Positions 24,745 to 34,088 of a stretch of 64,000 nucleotides of DNA are shown piece by piece. Location of the stretch: assembly GCA_040382235.1 (NCBI GenBank), contig JBEIFV010000010.1, forward strand, positions 1 through 64,000, given 5' to 3'. Position 1 is the stretch's first letter; every line of letters begins with the position of its first letter. The DNA comes from JAEUOS01 sp040382235 (lineage in GTDB: Bacteria; Pseudomonadota; Gammaproteobacteria; Burkholderiales; JAEUOS01). The translations under genes and the position numbers were made by a program. The notes beneath the pieces were generated by a model, which was given only the letters and a program-made list of their open reading frames with translations, searched no databases and had not been told where the DNA came from.

Positions 24745-25470
24745 ATGCACAAGCAAGATCACATCCTGGTGGTGGACGATGACGCCGAGATTCGCGGCCT
24801 CTTGCGCGACTACCTGCACAAGCAGGGCTACCGCGTGAGCACCGCGGCCAATGGCGGCGAGATGCGTGCGGCCCTGAGCCCGGCGCCGCCGGACCTGGTG
24901 ATTCTCGATCTCATGCTGCCGGGGGAGGATGGCCTCGCCCTGTGCCGCGATCTGCGCGCCGGTTCCGACCTGCCGGTGATCATGCTGACCGCGCGCGGCG
25001 ACGAAGCCGACCGCATCGTAGGCCTCGAGATGGGGGCCGACGACTACCTGCCCAAGCCGTTCAGCCCGCGCGAACTGCTGGCGCGTATCAAGAGCGTGCT
25101 GCGGCGCGCCCGTGCGCTGCCGGGCAACCTGAAGCCGGACGAACTGGTGTCGTTCGCTTTCGCCGGCTGGACCCTCGATCTCGCCACCCGCAACCTGTGT
25201 TCCCCCGACGGCGTGGTGGTGGCTTTGAGCGGCACCGAATTCCGCCTGTTGCGGGTGTTCCTGGATCATCCGCAGCGGGTGCTCACGCGCGACCAGCTGG
25301 TCGATTTCATGCTGTCGCGCGATGCCAGCCCGTTCGATCGCGCCATCGACGTGCAGGTGAGCCGCCTGCGTCATCGGCTGGGCGAGGATGCGCGCGAGCC
25401 GGCCATCATCAAGACCGTGCGCAGCCAGGGTTACGTGTTCGCCGCCGAGGTGGCGGCCGTGCATCGATGA
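24745..25470 (+). CDS. OmpR/PhoB-family response regulator
   Basis: A 241-residue regulator. The receiver domain (residues 1-120) has the acidic pocket VVDDD, the phospho-acceptor Asp near residue 55 (VILDLMLPGEDG), the Thr in MLTARG and the Lys in LPKPF. The C-terminal winged helix (LSGTEFRLLRVFLDHPQRVLTRDQLVD ... IDVQVSRLRHRLGED) is of OmpR type. It overlaps the kinase gene by 4 bp. The neighbours (copper oxidase, Met-rich protein, kinase with Met-rich sensor) suggest control of copper genes, but no binding site is proven. Confidence 0.88.
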   Translation: MHKQDHILVVDDDAEIRGLLRDYLHKQGYRVSTAANGGEMRAALSPAPPDLVILDLMLPGEDGLALCRDLRAGSDLPVIMLTARGDEADRIVGLEMGADDYLPKPFSPRELLARIKSVLRRARALPGNLKPDELVSFAFAGWTLDLATRNLCSPDGVVVALSGTEFRLLRVFLDHPQRVLTRDQLVDFMLSRDASPFDRAIDVQVSRLRHRLGEDAREPAIIKTVRSQGYVFAAEVAAVHR

Positions 25471-26963
25471 GCCTGTTGCCGAAGTCGCTGTTCAGCCGCC
25501 TGGTGCTGGTGCTGCTCGGCGGTCTTGCAACAGCACAACTGCTGAGCTTCGCGCTTCACATGCACGATCGCAGTGAGCTGCTGCAGGAAACCACCGGCAT
25601 GCAGTCGGCGCGGCGCATCGCCGATATCGTCAGGCTGCTCGATCCGCTCGCGCCTGCGGAGCGCCGCCGCATCGCAGGCGTGCTGAGCGCCGCGCCGATG
25701 TGGATCCGCCTCGATCAGGCGCGCATGGTGCCGCCTGCCGATCAAGGCGCCGAGCGCCAGGCACGCGCCGCGCTGTTCGGCGCGTTCCTGCGGCGCGCCC
25801 TGGGCGAGGCATGGGCGGTCGAGGTGAGCATGAGCGACAGCCGCCCTCCGGCTGCCGCAATCGCGGGCGCGGTTGACGGCCAGCACATGGGGCCCGGCAT
25901 GGGAATGGGTCGGGGCATGGGCATGGGTCCGGGCATGGGTCCGGGAGCGGGCATGGGCATGGGGCGCGGCGCTGAAGGTGAGCCGCCACCGATGCATCCG
26001 GGCATGCAATATCTGGCGCGGCCCGCGTTTTCGTTTGTGGCGCAAGTGCGTCTGGGCGACGGCAGCTGGGTCAGTTTCGATACGCGGCAGCCGGCGCAAA
26101 CCGAAAACTGGCCGTATCGCATGCTGGCAAGCCTGGCGGTGCTGCTGGCGGCGGTAATGGCGGTGTCGCTGATCGCGGTGCGCTGGGCCACCCGGCCGCT
26201 CAATGCGCTGGCCGACGCCGCCGAGGAGCTGGGCAAGAATATCCACCAGGCGCCGTTAGCCGAGAGCGGGCCGCTGGAGGTGGTGCGTGCCGCGCGCGCG
26301 TTCAATACCATGCAGGCGCGCCTGCTGCATTACATCGAGGATCGCACGCGGGTGCTGGCCGCGATGTCGCACGACTTGAAAACCCCGATCACGCGGCTGC
26401 GCCTGCGCGCCGAACTGCTCGATGATCCGGTGCAGCGCGCCAAGTTCGGCAACGACCTGGCCGAAATGGAGACGATGGTCGGGGTCACGCTCGATTTCAT
26501 GCGCGGCCTGGATTCCGGCGAAGCCGTGCAGCCGGTCGACATCAAGGCCCTGCTTGAAAGCCTGCAGGCGGACATGGCCGAAACCGGCGCACCGGTCGAG
26601 ATCGCAGGTTCCGCGCTGCAACCCTACCCGGGCCGGCCGCAGGCGCTCAAGCGTTGCCTGGCCAACCTGCTGGAAAACGCAGTCAAGTACGGCAAGCGCG
26701 CGCTGGTAAGCATGGACGACAACGAGAAGCGCCTGGAAATCTTGATCGCTGACGAAGGACCGGGGATTCCGCCGGCCGAGCTTGAGCGGGTGTTCGAGCC
26801 TTTTTACAGGCTGGAAGGATCGCGCAATCGTGAAACCGGCGGTACCGGCCTGGGATTGACCATCGCCCGCGCAATCGCAGAGGCGCATGGCGGCAGCCTT
26901 GCCCTTGCCAACCTTGCTGCCGGCGGCTTGCAGGTGCGCTTGATCCTGCCGCGCCGGGATTGA
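25467..26963 (+). CDS. sensor histidine kinase, EnvZ-like, with Met/Gly-rich sensor tract
   Basis: A 498-residue inner-membrane kinase. Transmembrane helix 1 is RLVLVLLGGLATAQLLSFAL. The periplasmic part spans residues about 30-215 and contains a striking GMGMGRGMGMGPGMG tract followed by EGEPPPMHPGM. Transmembrane helix 2 is LASLAVLLAAVMAVSLIAV. Then come HAMP, the H-box AAMSHDLKTPITRLR, the N-box LANLLENAVKYG, G1 DEGPGIPP and G2 GGTGLGLTIA. The Met tract is a likely Cu(I) or Ag(I) sensing element. The start overlaps the regulator stop (ATGA). Confidence 0.9.
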   Translation: MSLLPKSLFSRLVLVLLGGLATAQLLSFALHMHDRSELLQETTGMQSARRIADIVRLLDPLAPAERRRIAGVLSAAPMWIRLDQARMVPPADQGAERQARAALFGAFLRRALGEAWAVEVSMSDSRPPAAAIAGAVDGQHMGPGMGMGRGMGMGPGMGPGAGMGMGRGAEGEPPPMHPGMQYLARPAFSFVAQVRLGDGSWVSFDTRQPAQTENWPYRMLASLAVLLAAVMAVSLIAVRWATRPLNALADAAEELGKNIHQAPLAESGPLEVVRAARAFNTMQARLLHYIEDRTRVLAAMSHDLKTPITRLRLRAELLDDPVQRAKFGNDLAEMETMVGVTLDFMRGLDSGEAVQPVDIKALLESLQADMAETGAPVEIAGSALQPYPGRPQALKRCLANLLENAVKYGKRALVSMDDNEKRLEILIADEGPGIPPAELERVFEPFYRLEGSRNRETGGTGLGLTIARAIAEAHGGSLALANLAAGGLQVRLILPRRD

Positions 26964-27005
26964 ACGAGGGTTCGGCCGGCACCTGCGCCGTGCGCGCTCG
27001 CTGTT

Positions 27006-27242
27006 TCAGGCCGCCATCCACTGACGCACTTCCTCCTGTTTCGGGATGCGCCCGCTACTGACAAGCTTGTCGTTGATGACCAGACCGGGCGTGGAAAGCA
27101 GGTCGTAGGCCATGATGGCCTGCATGTCGGTGACCTTGATGAATTCAGCTTCCAGGCCCGCGCTGGTGGCTGCTTCACGCGCCACGGCCTCCAGCTTCTT
27201 GCAGTTGGCACAACCCGAACCAAGAATTTTGATTGTCAACAT
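27006..27242 (-). CDS. small thioredoxin-like (redox-active disulfide) protein
   Basis: A 78-residue minimal thioredoxin fold: ILGSGCANCKKLEAV carries the CxxC site, and LLSTPGLVINDKLVSSGR has the cis-Pro. Such TM0996-like proteins are usually encoded beside YraQ/SO_0444-type permeases, exactly as here, where the permease gene lies 34 bp upstream on the same strand. A role in handing thiol-bound metal or metalloid to the permease, or in its redox control, is the family hypothesis. The start has GGAGAC upstream. Confidence 0.85.
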   Translation of the reverse strand: MLTIKILGSGCANCKKLEAVAREAATSAGLEAEFIKVTDMQAIMAYDLLSTPGLVINDKLVSSGRIPKQEEVRQWMAA

Positions 27243-27276
27243 GCGAGGTCTCCTTAGAAAAATTGTTGGGGAACAT

Positions 27277-28716
27277 TTACACGGCGTGCTGCTGGCGCCG
27301 ATGCAGCCAGGTCATTGCCGCGCCCAGCACCGCCACCAGCGCAGCCAATGCCAGAGACAGCAGGCCCCAGCCCAGGCCATCCACCCAGGCGCCGTACAAC
27401 AGGCCGGCAGTGATGCTGAACAGGGCCACCATGCCCACGTATGCGGCGGTCTTGGTGCGGCCAATCACGGCGGCCACCATCAACATGCTTTGCAGGCTGA
27501 GTTCGGGGTCGGCCATCAGGTAGGCCAGGAGCGGGCCGGGGTGCATGCCCAGGTCGAGAAACATGCGCGCCACCGGCACCTCCACCAGCGTGGGGAAGTA
27601 CATGAACACGCCAAAGGTCACGGCCACGGCGTTGGCGTGCACCGTATTGCTGCCAGCCAGGCTCTCGATCCACTCGGGCCGAATGATCTGGCGCGCCATG
27701 CCGACCACGAACACACCGGCGATCAACAGTAAAAAAATCTGCTTGACGAAGCGCCAGGATTCCCACAACCAGGCCTGCCGGTCATCGACGCTCAATTCAG
27801 TGAAGTAGTGCCAGACAGCCCACAGGGCGAGCGCCACAGCGAAAAAGCGGCCGGTGACGGCAAGCTCCAGGCCACCTGCTTGCGGCGTCAGGCGCAACGC
27901 GGCGACCAGCAAAGTGGCTGCGGCCAGGCCCATGGTGACCCAGGTCCAGCGATTGGCGCCTTCGACAATATTCTCCATGCCCTTCCAGGCGGTGCCGGCG
28001 ATCAGCAGCAATAGCGCGATCAGCACCGAGCCCTGGAAGCTCACGCCTTCTTCACCGCGGGCGGCATCGAACGGCACCCACTGGAGAAGTGTGGCTTGCC
28101 AGGTGGCGGCCCACCGCAGCGGCAACTCGAAGCTGATCACATTGGAGGTGAGTGGCCACAGCTTCAATGTGCCGGCAATCAGCAGCGCCACCAGCGACAG
28201 CAGCACCCCGCTTGCGGCGCGACCGATATTCGCCTTCTCTGAGAACAAGCTATCGGTCTGTACATCATGGCTGGCATCGTCGCGCCAGAACAGCATGGCC
28301 ATCAATACGCCAATCCCCATGCCGAACAGCAGGCACAACAGCAGCCGAGCAACGGCGAATTCGGGCCCGAGAATGCTGCCGGTGTAGGCCAGGGCCATGA
28401 TGTTGCCCGCCGGGGCGAAAAACAGGAAGGTGATGGCCGGGCCGATGCCGGCACCCTTGCGGTAGATGCCTGCGAACAGGGGCACGATGGTGCAGGAGCA
28501 CACCGCCAGCAGCGAGCCTGCCGCAGCTGCCGCCGGGTACGACACATAAGCGTGCGTGTTGCGCCCAAGCCAGCGCGTGATGCTGGCCTTTGGAATCAGC
28601 GCCGCCATGGCGCCGGCGATGAAGAAGGCCGGCAACAGGCACAACAACACATGAGCTGCCAGGTATGCCGCCAGATTGCCGGCACCGCCGGTCAGGAGCT
28701 TCTGTGCCAATTCCAT
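27277..28716 (-). CDS. YraQ/SO_0444-type permease (DUF318)
   Basis: A 479-residue membrane protein with about ten transmembrane helices. The first half has PAAAAAGSLLAVCSCTIVPLFAGIYRKGAGIGPAITFLFFAPAGNIMAL, with the conserved CSCTI...P.F and FFAPAGN blocks. The second half repeats the theme (GVFMYFPTLVEVPVARMFLDLGMHPGPLLAYLMADPELSL). Relatives with a paired mini-thioredoxin have been linked to organoarsenical and other metalloid efflux, but no substrate is proven here. ATG 28716 has AAGGGAAC upstream. A calcium-type ATPase gene ends 28 bp before it, so these genes may be co-transcribed. Confidence 0.85.
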   Translation of the reverse strand: MELAQKLLTGGAGNLAAYLAAHVLLCLLPAFFIAGAMAALIPKASITRWLGRNTHAYVSYPAAAAAGSLLAVCSCTIVPLFAGIYRKGAGIGPAITFLFFAPAGNIMALAYTGSILGPEFAVARLLLCLLFGMGIGVLMAMLFWRDDASHDVQTDSLFSEKANIGRAASGVLLSLVALLIAGTLKLWPLTSNVISFELPLRWAATWQATLLQWVPFDAARGEEGVSFQGSVLIALLLLIAGTAWKGMENIVEGANRWTWVTMGLAAATLLVAALRLTPQAGGLELAVTGRFFAVALALWAVWHYFTELSVDDRQAWLWESWRFVKQIFLLLIAGVFVVGMARQIIRPEWIESLAGSNTVHANAVAVTFGVFMYFPTLVEVPVARMFLDLGMHPGPLLAYLMADPELSLQSMLMVAAVIGRTKTAAYVGMVALFSITAGLLYGAWVDGLGWGLLSLALAALVAVLGAAMTWLHRRQQHAV

Positions 28717-28744
28717 TCGAGTTCCCTTACCGCGGCCGAAAAAG

Positions 28745-31588
28745 TCATTTTTCGTTCCCGGTCGCCGCAACCGCGGCGAGGCGCGCACGGCTGGGCGACA
28801 CTTCCCCGTGGCGCAACCAGATCTTGCGCAGTTCACTGCACCACAGGACCACGCTGCCCATCAGAACACACGATCCCCATTGCCCCGACGTCAGGGGTAC
28901 GGTACCGAAGGCCACATTCAGCCAGGGCAATTCGACCACCGCTACCTGCAAGCCAAGCCCGAGCGCCGCCGCCGCCCATAACCAGCGGTTGGCGAACAAG
29001 CCCTGCCAGGCACTCGCCGTTTCCGAGCGCGCATTGAAGGCATTGAAGAGCTGGGCCAGCACCAGCACGGTGAAGGCGGCGGTGCGCGCCGTTGCCAGGC
29101 TCTCTTCGCCCTGGAACCAGCCGCCGGGCAAGAGCAGGTCGAGCGTGGCCAGGGCCGAGAGCGCCATCGCCGAACCCAGCAGCAGCACGCCGCGCCACAT
29201 GCGGCCATCGATCACGCGCTCGTCTGGCCGGCGCGGGGGGCGCGCCATCACGTCGTCGGTTTGCGGGTCGACCCCCATGGCCAGTGCCGGCGCGGCATCG
29301 GTGACCAGGTTGATCCACAGGATCTGGGTTGCCAGGAGCGGCAGCACCACCGCCCCGCCCGCGTCGGTCAGGCCCAGGGCCCTGGCGCCGATCACGGCAA
29401 GAAAGACCGTCAGCACCTCCCCCATGTTGGATGACAACAGATAGCGCAGGAACTTGCGGATGTTGTCCAGAATGCCGCGGCCCTCGCGAATAGCGGCGAC
29501 GATGGTGGCGAAGTTGTCGTCGGCCAGGATCATGTCGCCGGCTTCGCGCGTCACCTCGGTGCCGGTGATGCCCATCGCAACCCCGATGTCGGCGGCCTTC
29601 AGCGCCGGCGCATCGTTGACGCCGTCGCCGGTCATCGCCACCACCTGACCCTGCGCCCGCAAGGCGGCGACGATGCGCAGCTTGTGCACGGGGGCCACCC
29701 GCGCGAAGACCGATGTGCCGCGCACCGCGCCGGCCAGGGCGCTGTCGTCCAGCTGGTCCAGGTCGGCGCCGGTGAGCGCCGCAGCGCCGGCTTCGATGAT
29801 GCCCAGGTCGGAGGCGATGCGTGCGGCCGTGCGCGGGTGGTCGCCGGTGATCATGATCACGCGGATACCGGCGCGCAGCGCCTCGCGCACCGCCTGCGCC
29901 GCCTCGGCGCGCGGCGGATCGATGATGCCGACGGTGCCCACGAAAATCAGGTCCTGCTCGAGAGTCTCGCCGACGCCGGCATCCTCGAGAGCCGACAAGG
30001 GCCGATACGCCACCGACAGCGTGCGCAAGGCCGCCCCCGAAAGCTCATCCACGTCGGCCAAAGCACGAGCGCGCATGGCGTCGCCAAGCGGCAGCACCTG
30101 CATGCCCACGCGCACCCGCGTGCAGCGGCCCAACAGCACGTCGGGCGCTCCCTTGGTGATGATCAGCCGTTGATTTTCGTGCTCGTGGTCGATCGCCAGC
30201 GAAGACATCATCTTGCGCTCGGAGCTGAAGGGTATTTCTCCAAAGCGCTCGAAGCGCCGGCCGCGCCGTTCATGCGCCCCCAGCTTCTGCTCGGCCACCA
30301 GAAACGCGGCTTCGGTCGGGTCACCGCGGATCACCCAGGTGCCGTCATCGGCGCGCCGCAGGTCGGCATTGCCGGACAGGCTGCCGCCACTGAACAACAC
30401 GACATGTTCGCTGTGCACAGGTCCGCGCACCAGCAGCTCTCCCTGGTGCAATACCTGGCCTTCGGGCCGGTAGCCCACGCCGTCCACCCGGCTGCTGCCC
30501 GAGGCGGTCACGGCGCGCTCGATGGTCATCTCCGAGCGCGTCAGGGTGCCGGTCTTGTCCGAGCAGATCACCGAGGCGGATCCGAGGGTCTCCACCGAAG
30601 ACAGCTTTTTCACGATCGCCTGCTGTCGCGCCATGCGTTGCACGCCCATCGCCAGCACCAGCGACAGGATCGCGGGCAGCCCTTCGGGCACGGCAGCCAC
30701 CGCCAGCGACACGCCCAGCAGCAGCACCGACACCAGGTCGTGCACGCTGCGAATGTCCGACACCAGCACAACGGCCGCCACCACGATCGCCGCGATCGCG
30801 ACCACCGCTACGCCCAGCATGCGGCCGATCGCCCGCACTTCCTTCTGCAGGGGGGTGGCCTCCTCGGGCGTGGTGTTCAGCAGATGCGCGATGGCGCCCA
30901 TCTCGGTGTCCATGCCGGTGGCCGTGACCACCGCCAGGCCGTTGCCCTGCGCCACGAAACAGCCCCTGAACACCATGTTGGCGCGTTCGGCCAGCGGGCT
31001 TGCGGCCAAGAGCGTGTGCGGGTCCTTGAGAACGGCCTCGCTCTCGCCGGTCAGCGATGCCTCCTGCACCCGCAGCACATTGGCCCGGATCAGGCGCGCG
31101 TCGGCGCCGATGCTGTCGCCTTCCTCCAGCAACAGCATGTCGCCCGGCACCAGGGTCGCGCTGGGCACCTGCAGCGCCACGCCGTCGCGCAGTACTGAGG
31201 ACCTGGCCGCCGTGAGCCGCGCCAGCGCGGCCGCCGCGCGCTGCGAGCGGTGTTCCTGAGTGAAGCCCAGCACGCCGTTGAGCCACACGATCACCAGGAT
31301 CACCAGGGCGTCGATCGGCCACCCCTTAAAACCTTCCAGGGCCCAGACAGCGAGCGTGATGGCCACCGCCGCCAGCAGCAGATAGACCAGCGGGTCCTGA
31401 AACTGCGCCAGAAAATGCCGCCAGGCCGGGGCCGGCGGGGTGGTCACCAACGTATTGGCGCCGACCTTGGCCAGGCGTGCGCGCGCGTCCTCCTCCGACA
31501 AGCCGGTCGCGACGGAAGTGGCGAGCTGCAGCACCACCTCTGAGGAATCGAGCAGATAGGGCGCCGGCCGGCCGGCTGTTGTGGGCAT
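28745..31588 (-). CDS. P-type ATPase, type II (Ca2+-type) cation pump
   Basis: A 947-residue ion pump. It has the N-terminal cation-ATPase domain (GLSEEDARARLAKVGANTL), the actuator loop SLTGESEAVLK, AAVPEGLPAIL in transmembrane helix 4, phosphorylation site VICSDKTGTLTRSE, hinge MTGDGVNDAPALKAADIG and the C-terminal cation-ATPase helices. The PEGLP motif is of SERCA/PMCA type, so Ca2+ or Mn2+ is the likely cargo. The start is uncertain: ATG 31588 (MPTTAGR) and 31645 are both in frame, without a strong ribosome-binding site. Confidence 0.88.
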   Translation of the reverse strand: MPTTAGRPAPYLLDSSEVVLQLATSVATGLSEEDARARLAKVGANTLVTTPPAPAWRHFLAQFQDPLVYLLLAAVAITLAVWALEGFKGWPIDALVILVIVWLNGVLGFTQEHRSQRAAAALARLTAARSSVLRDGVALQVPSATLVPGDMLLLEEGDSIGADARLIRANVLRVQEASLTGESEAVLKDPHTLLAASPLAERANMVFRGCFVAQGNGLAVVTATGMDTEMGAIAHLLNTTPEEATPLQKEVRAIGRMLGVAVVAIAAIVVAAVVLVSDIRSVHDLVSVLLLGVSLAVAAVPEGLPAILSLVLAMGVQRMARQQAIVKKLSSVETLGSASVICSDKTGTLTRSEMTIERAVTASGSSRVDGVGYRPEGQVLHQGELLVRGPVHSEHVVLFSGGSLSGNADLRRADDGTWVIRGDPTEAAFLVAEQKLGAHERRGRRFERFGEIPFSSERKMMSSLAIDHEHENQRLIITKGAPDVLLGRCTRVRVGMQVLPLGDAMRARALADVDELSGAALRTLSVAYRPLSALEDAGVGETLEQDLIFVGTVGIIDPPRAEAAQAVREALRAGIRVIMITGDHPRTAARIASDLGIIEAGAAALTGADLDQLDDSALAGAVRGTSVFARVAPVHKLRIVAALRAQGQVVAMTGDGVNDAPALKAADIGVAMGITGTEVTREAGDMILADDNFATIVAAIREGRGILDNIRKFLRYLLSSNMGEVLTVFLAVIGARALGLTDAGGAVVLPLLATQILWINLVTDAAPALAMGVDPQTDDVMARPPRRPDERVIDGRMWRGVLLLGSAMALSALATLDLLLPGGWFQGEESLATARTAAFTVLVLAQLFNAFNARSETASAWQGLFANRWLWAAAALGLGLQVAVVELPWLNVAFGTVPLTSGQWGSCVLMGSVVLWCSELRKIWLRHGEVSPSRARLAAVAATGNEK

Positions 31589-32212
31589 CAAGTTGATGTG
31601 CAGGGGCTGATTTACGTTTGGTCGCGCTGGCCGCCCTGCCCGCACGAGGCATCTGGCTCCGGACGCGCGGCCGTGTAGGGAGATTGAACCCCCATCGCGC
31701 TCGCGACGGCTTGCGCCAGATCAAGTGACTTCTGCATCCTGCGGTGCATCCTTTGCCGTCGGTCTTCGTCTTCCCGGCGAAGGCATCCCCAAAGGCACTG
31801 AAATGGCCACACTGACCCGGTCGCAAGAGACCCAGGCGCTGCCGCGCCGGTATCCACACGCGTTCCTGGTCTTCGTTGCGGCGGTGTGCCGAGCCGCGAA
31901 TGAAGCGGGCAGCGGTTTGGGTGCGTGAAGTGAACGCACGCAGCGTTTTCGCCGAGTTGCCGCTCAGGCAGGGCTGCTTGCCATCGTCGGCCAATCCCCG
32001 ATCAGGCGACGGCGTAGACTCAAGCGCCACTACTTGCCCGGCTTGGAGATGCGCCCGATGAATGATCTACGCCCGCCTGGATTGGAATTCGACGTCGTTT
32101 CGGTGCACCTCGACCTGCCGCACCAAAACGTGAAAAGGGTCGACACCGAGTTCGGAGCGCTTGCGCCGGGCAGCGGGCTTGCGGGCGTGCAGCGCCGCAA
32201 GCCGGGTACGCC
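31589..32212. other. 620-bp divergent region with no convincing gene
   Basis: This lies between the leftward ATPase and the rightward CDF gene. A short frame at 32058-32216 (52 codons) ends in a TGA overlapping the CDF start, but its protein is not recognisable. I see no repeat, RNA gene or terminator. Confidence 0.35.
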
Positions 32213-33202
32213 ATGAGTGCGGGCCACGATCACGGCCACGCGCCGGACGATTTCAACAGCGCGTTCGCCATCGGCATCGCGCTCAACATCACGTTCGTGG
32301 CGATCGAGGCCTTCTACGGCTGGAAGATCGATTCGCTGGCGCTCTTAGCCGATGCAGGGCACAACCTTTCGGATGTGGCGGGCCTGGTGCTGGCCTGGGG
32401 CGGCGCGCTGGCCGGGCGCCTCGCGCCGGATGCGCGGCACACCTACGGCTGGAAGCGCGCCGGCGTGCTCGCAGCCTTCGTCAACGCGGTGCTGCTGCTG
32501 GTGGCCATGGGCTCGCTGGCCTGGGAGGCGATGCACCGGCTGGCTTCGCCGCAGGCTCTCGAAGGTGTGACGATCATGGTGGTGGCCGGCATCGGCATTC
32601 TGGTCAACGGCGCCACCGCGCTGCTGTTCATGCGCGGCGGCGAGCACGATCTGAATATTCGCGGCGCCTTCCTGCACATGACGGCCGATGCGCTGGTATC
32701 CGCCGGCGTGGTGCTGGCCGGCGGCCTGGCGCTGTGGTTCGGCTGGAACTGGATCGACCCGGTGATGAGCCTGGTCATCGCGGTCATCATCGTCGCCGGC
32801 ACCTTCGACCTGCTCACGCAATCGGTACACCTGTTGTTCGACGGCGTGCCCGAAAGCGTGAACCTGCACGAGGTGGAAGCGCTGCTGGTGGCACTGCCCG
32901 GGGTGGAGCGGGTACACGACCTGCATGTGTGGGCCATGGGCACCTCCGAAATCGCGCTGACCGCGCATCTGGTAATGCCGGGCGCGGCGCCGGACGACGT
33001 TTTCCTGCAGGATGCGACCCGCCGCTTGCATGACCGTTTCGCAATCGAGCACGTCACCCTGCAGGCGGTCAGAATTCCGTTCACCCGACCGTGCTCGTCG
33101 CTCGGCGCGCCGGCCGGCAACGGCGGCCCGCCCGCCGCGCAGCCGCAGCATGGGGCGAGGCGGCACGATCACGGGAAGGACGGTCATGTTCACGCGCGCT
33201 GA
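32213..33202 (+). CDS. CDF cation diffusion facilitator (CzcD/ZitB-like)
   Basis: A 329-residue antiporter exporting Zn2+, Co2+ or Cd2+ from the cytosol. It has six transmembrane helices. The first metal site lies in LLADAGHNLSDVAG (HxxxD) and the second in FLHMTADALVSAG (HxxxD). It has His-rich ends (AGHDHGHAPDD and HDHGKDGHVHAR) and the cytoplasmic domain VERVHDLHVWAMGTSEIALTAHLVMP. The HxxxD pairs favour Zn2+ over Mn2+. It begins a rightward run with the VIT-family and P-type ATPase genes. Confidence 0.92.
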   Translation: MSAGHDHGHAPDDFNSAFAIGIALNITFVAIEAFYGWKIDSLALLADAGHNLSDVAGLVLAWGGALAGRLAPDARHTYGWKRAGVLAAFVNAVLLLVAMGSLAWEAMHRLASPQALEGVTIMVVAGIGILVNGATALLFMRGGEHDLNIRGAFLHMTADALVSAGVVLAGGLALWFGWNWIDPVMSLVIAVIIVAGTFDLLTQSVHLLFDGVPESVNLHEVEALLVALPGVERVHDLHVWAMGTSEIALTAHLVMPGAAPDDVFLQDATRRLHDRFAIEHVTLQAVRIPFTRPCSSLGAPAGNGGPPAAQPQHGARRHDHGKDGHVHAR

Positions 33203-33382
33203 CTTACCCCGGCCAAGTCCAGTCCCGGTTCACACCGCTGAAAGCTTTGTCTCGTGTATGAATGTCGAATCCCGCGTGCGTCAAGCGCCGCAGAGTTTGC
33301 TCGCAATGCCAGGCTGGGCAAGCATGGTGATCGGCCTTGATTCGGCAGCCCGCAAGCAGGTGCTCTCGACCGCTGCGGCGCC

Positions 33383-34081
33383 ATGAACGAGATCCCGCAG
33401 CTTGAGCGTCATCGCAATGCGCGCATCGGCTGGCTGCGCGCAGCGGTGCTCGGGGCAAATGACGGCATCGTTTCGACCGCAAGCCTGATCATCGGCGTCG
33501 CCGCTGCGCAGGCCGCGCCGGATGCCATCATGATCGCCGGCACGGCGGGCCTGGTCGCCGGGGCCATGTCGATGGCCGCAGGCGAGTATGTCTCGGTGAG
33601 TTCACAGTCCGATACCGAGCAGGCCGATCTCGCGCGCGAGCGTTTCGAGCTGCTGCACCACCAGGATTCCGAGCACGCCGAGCTTGCAGCCATCTATGTG
33701 GGCCGCGGCCTCGATCCGGAACTGGCACGCCAGGTCGCTGGGCAACTGATGCGGCACGATGCGCTCGGCGCGCACGCGCGCGACGAACTGGGAATTTCCG
33801 ACATCACGGCGGCGCGCCCGATCCAGGCGGCGCTGGCATCGGCCGGCGCCTTCACCGCCGGCGCGGTCCTGCCCCTTTGCGTCGCGATGCTGGTTGCGGG
33901 TGACGCGCTGATCTATGCGGTGGCAGGCGCCTCGCTGCTGTTCCTGGCGCTGCTGGGGGCGCTGGCGGCCCGGACCGGCGGCGCGAGCATCTGGAAAGGC
34001 GCGATCCGCGTCACGTTCTGGGGGGCGCTCGCCATGCTGGCGACCGCCGCTATCGGTGCCGCGTTCGGCGTCGGCCCGTGA
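33383..34081 (+). CDS. VIT1/CCC1-family transporter
   Basis: A 232-residue membrane protein of the VIT/CCC1 family (iron or manganese transport). IGWLRAAVLGANDGIVSTASLIIGVAAA and GLVAGAMSMAAGEYVSVSSQSDTEQAD are signature blocks: the metal-translocation helix 1 and the GAxSMAxGEYVSV helix. The cytoplasmic metal-binding helices with Glu and His residues (HQDSEHAELAAIYVGRGLDPELARQV) are present. It is 7 bp upstream of a P-type ATPase gene, so the two are probably co-transcribed. Confidence 0.9.
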   Translation: MNEIPQLERHRNARIGWLRAAVLGANDGIVSTASLIIGVAAAQAAPDAIMIAGTAGLVAGAMSMAAGEYVSVSSQSDTEQADLARERFELLHHQDSEHAELAAIYVGRGLDPELARQVAGQLMRHDALGAHARDELGISDITAARPIQAALASAGAFTAGAVLPLCVAMLVAGDALIYAVAGASLLFLALLGALAARTGGASIWKGAIRVTFWGALAMLATAAIGAAFGVGP

Positions 34082-34088
34082 CCCATCC

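Noticed and set aside
32058..32216. 52-codon frame whose stop overlaps the CDF start
   Set aside because: The overlap resembles coupling, but there is no clear Shine-Dalgarno box and no recognisable protein.
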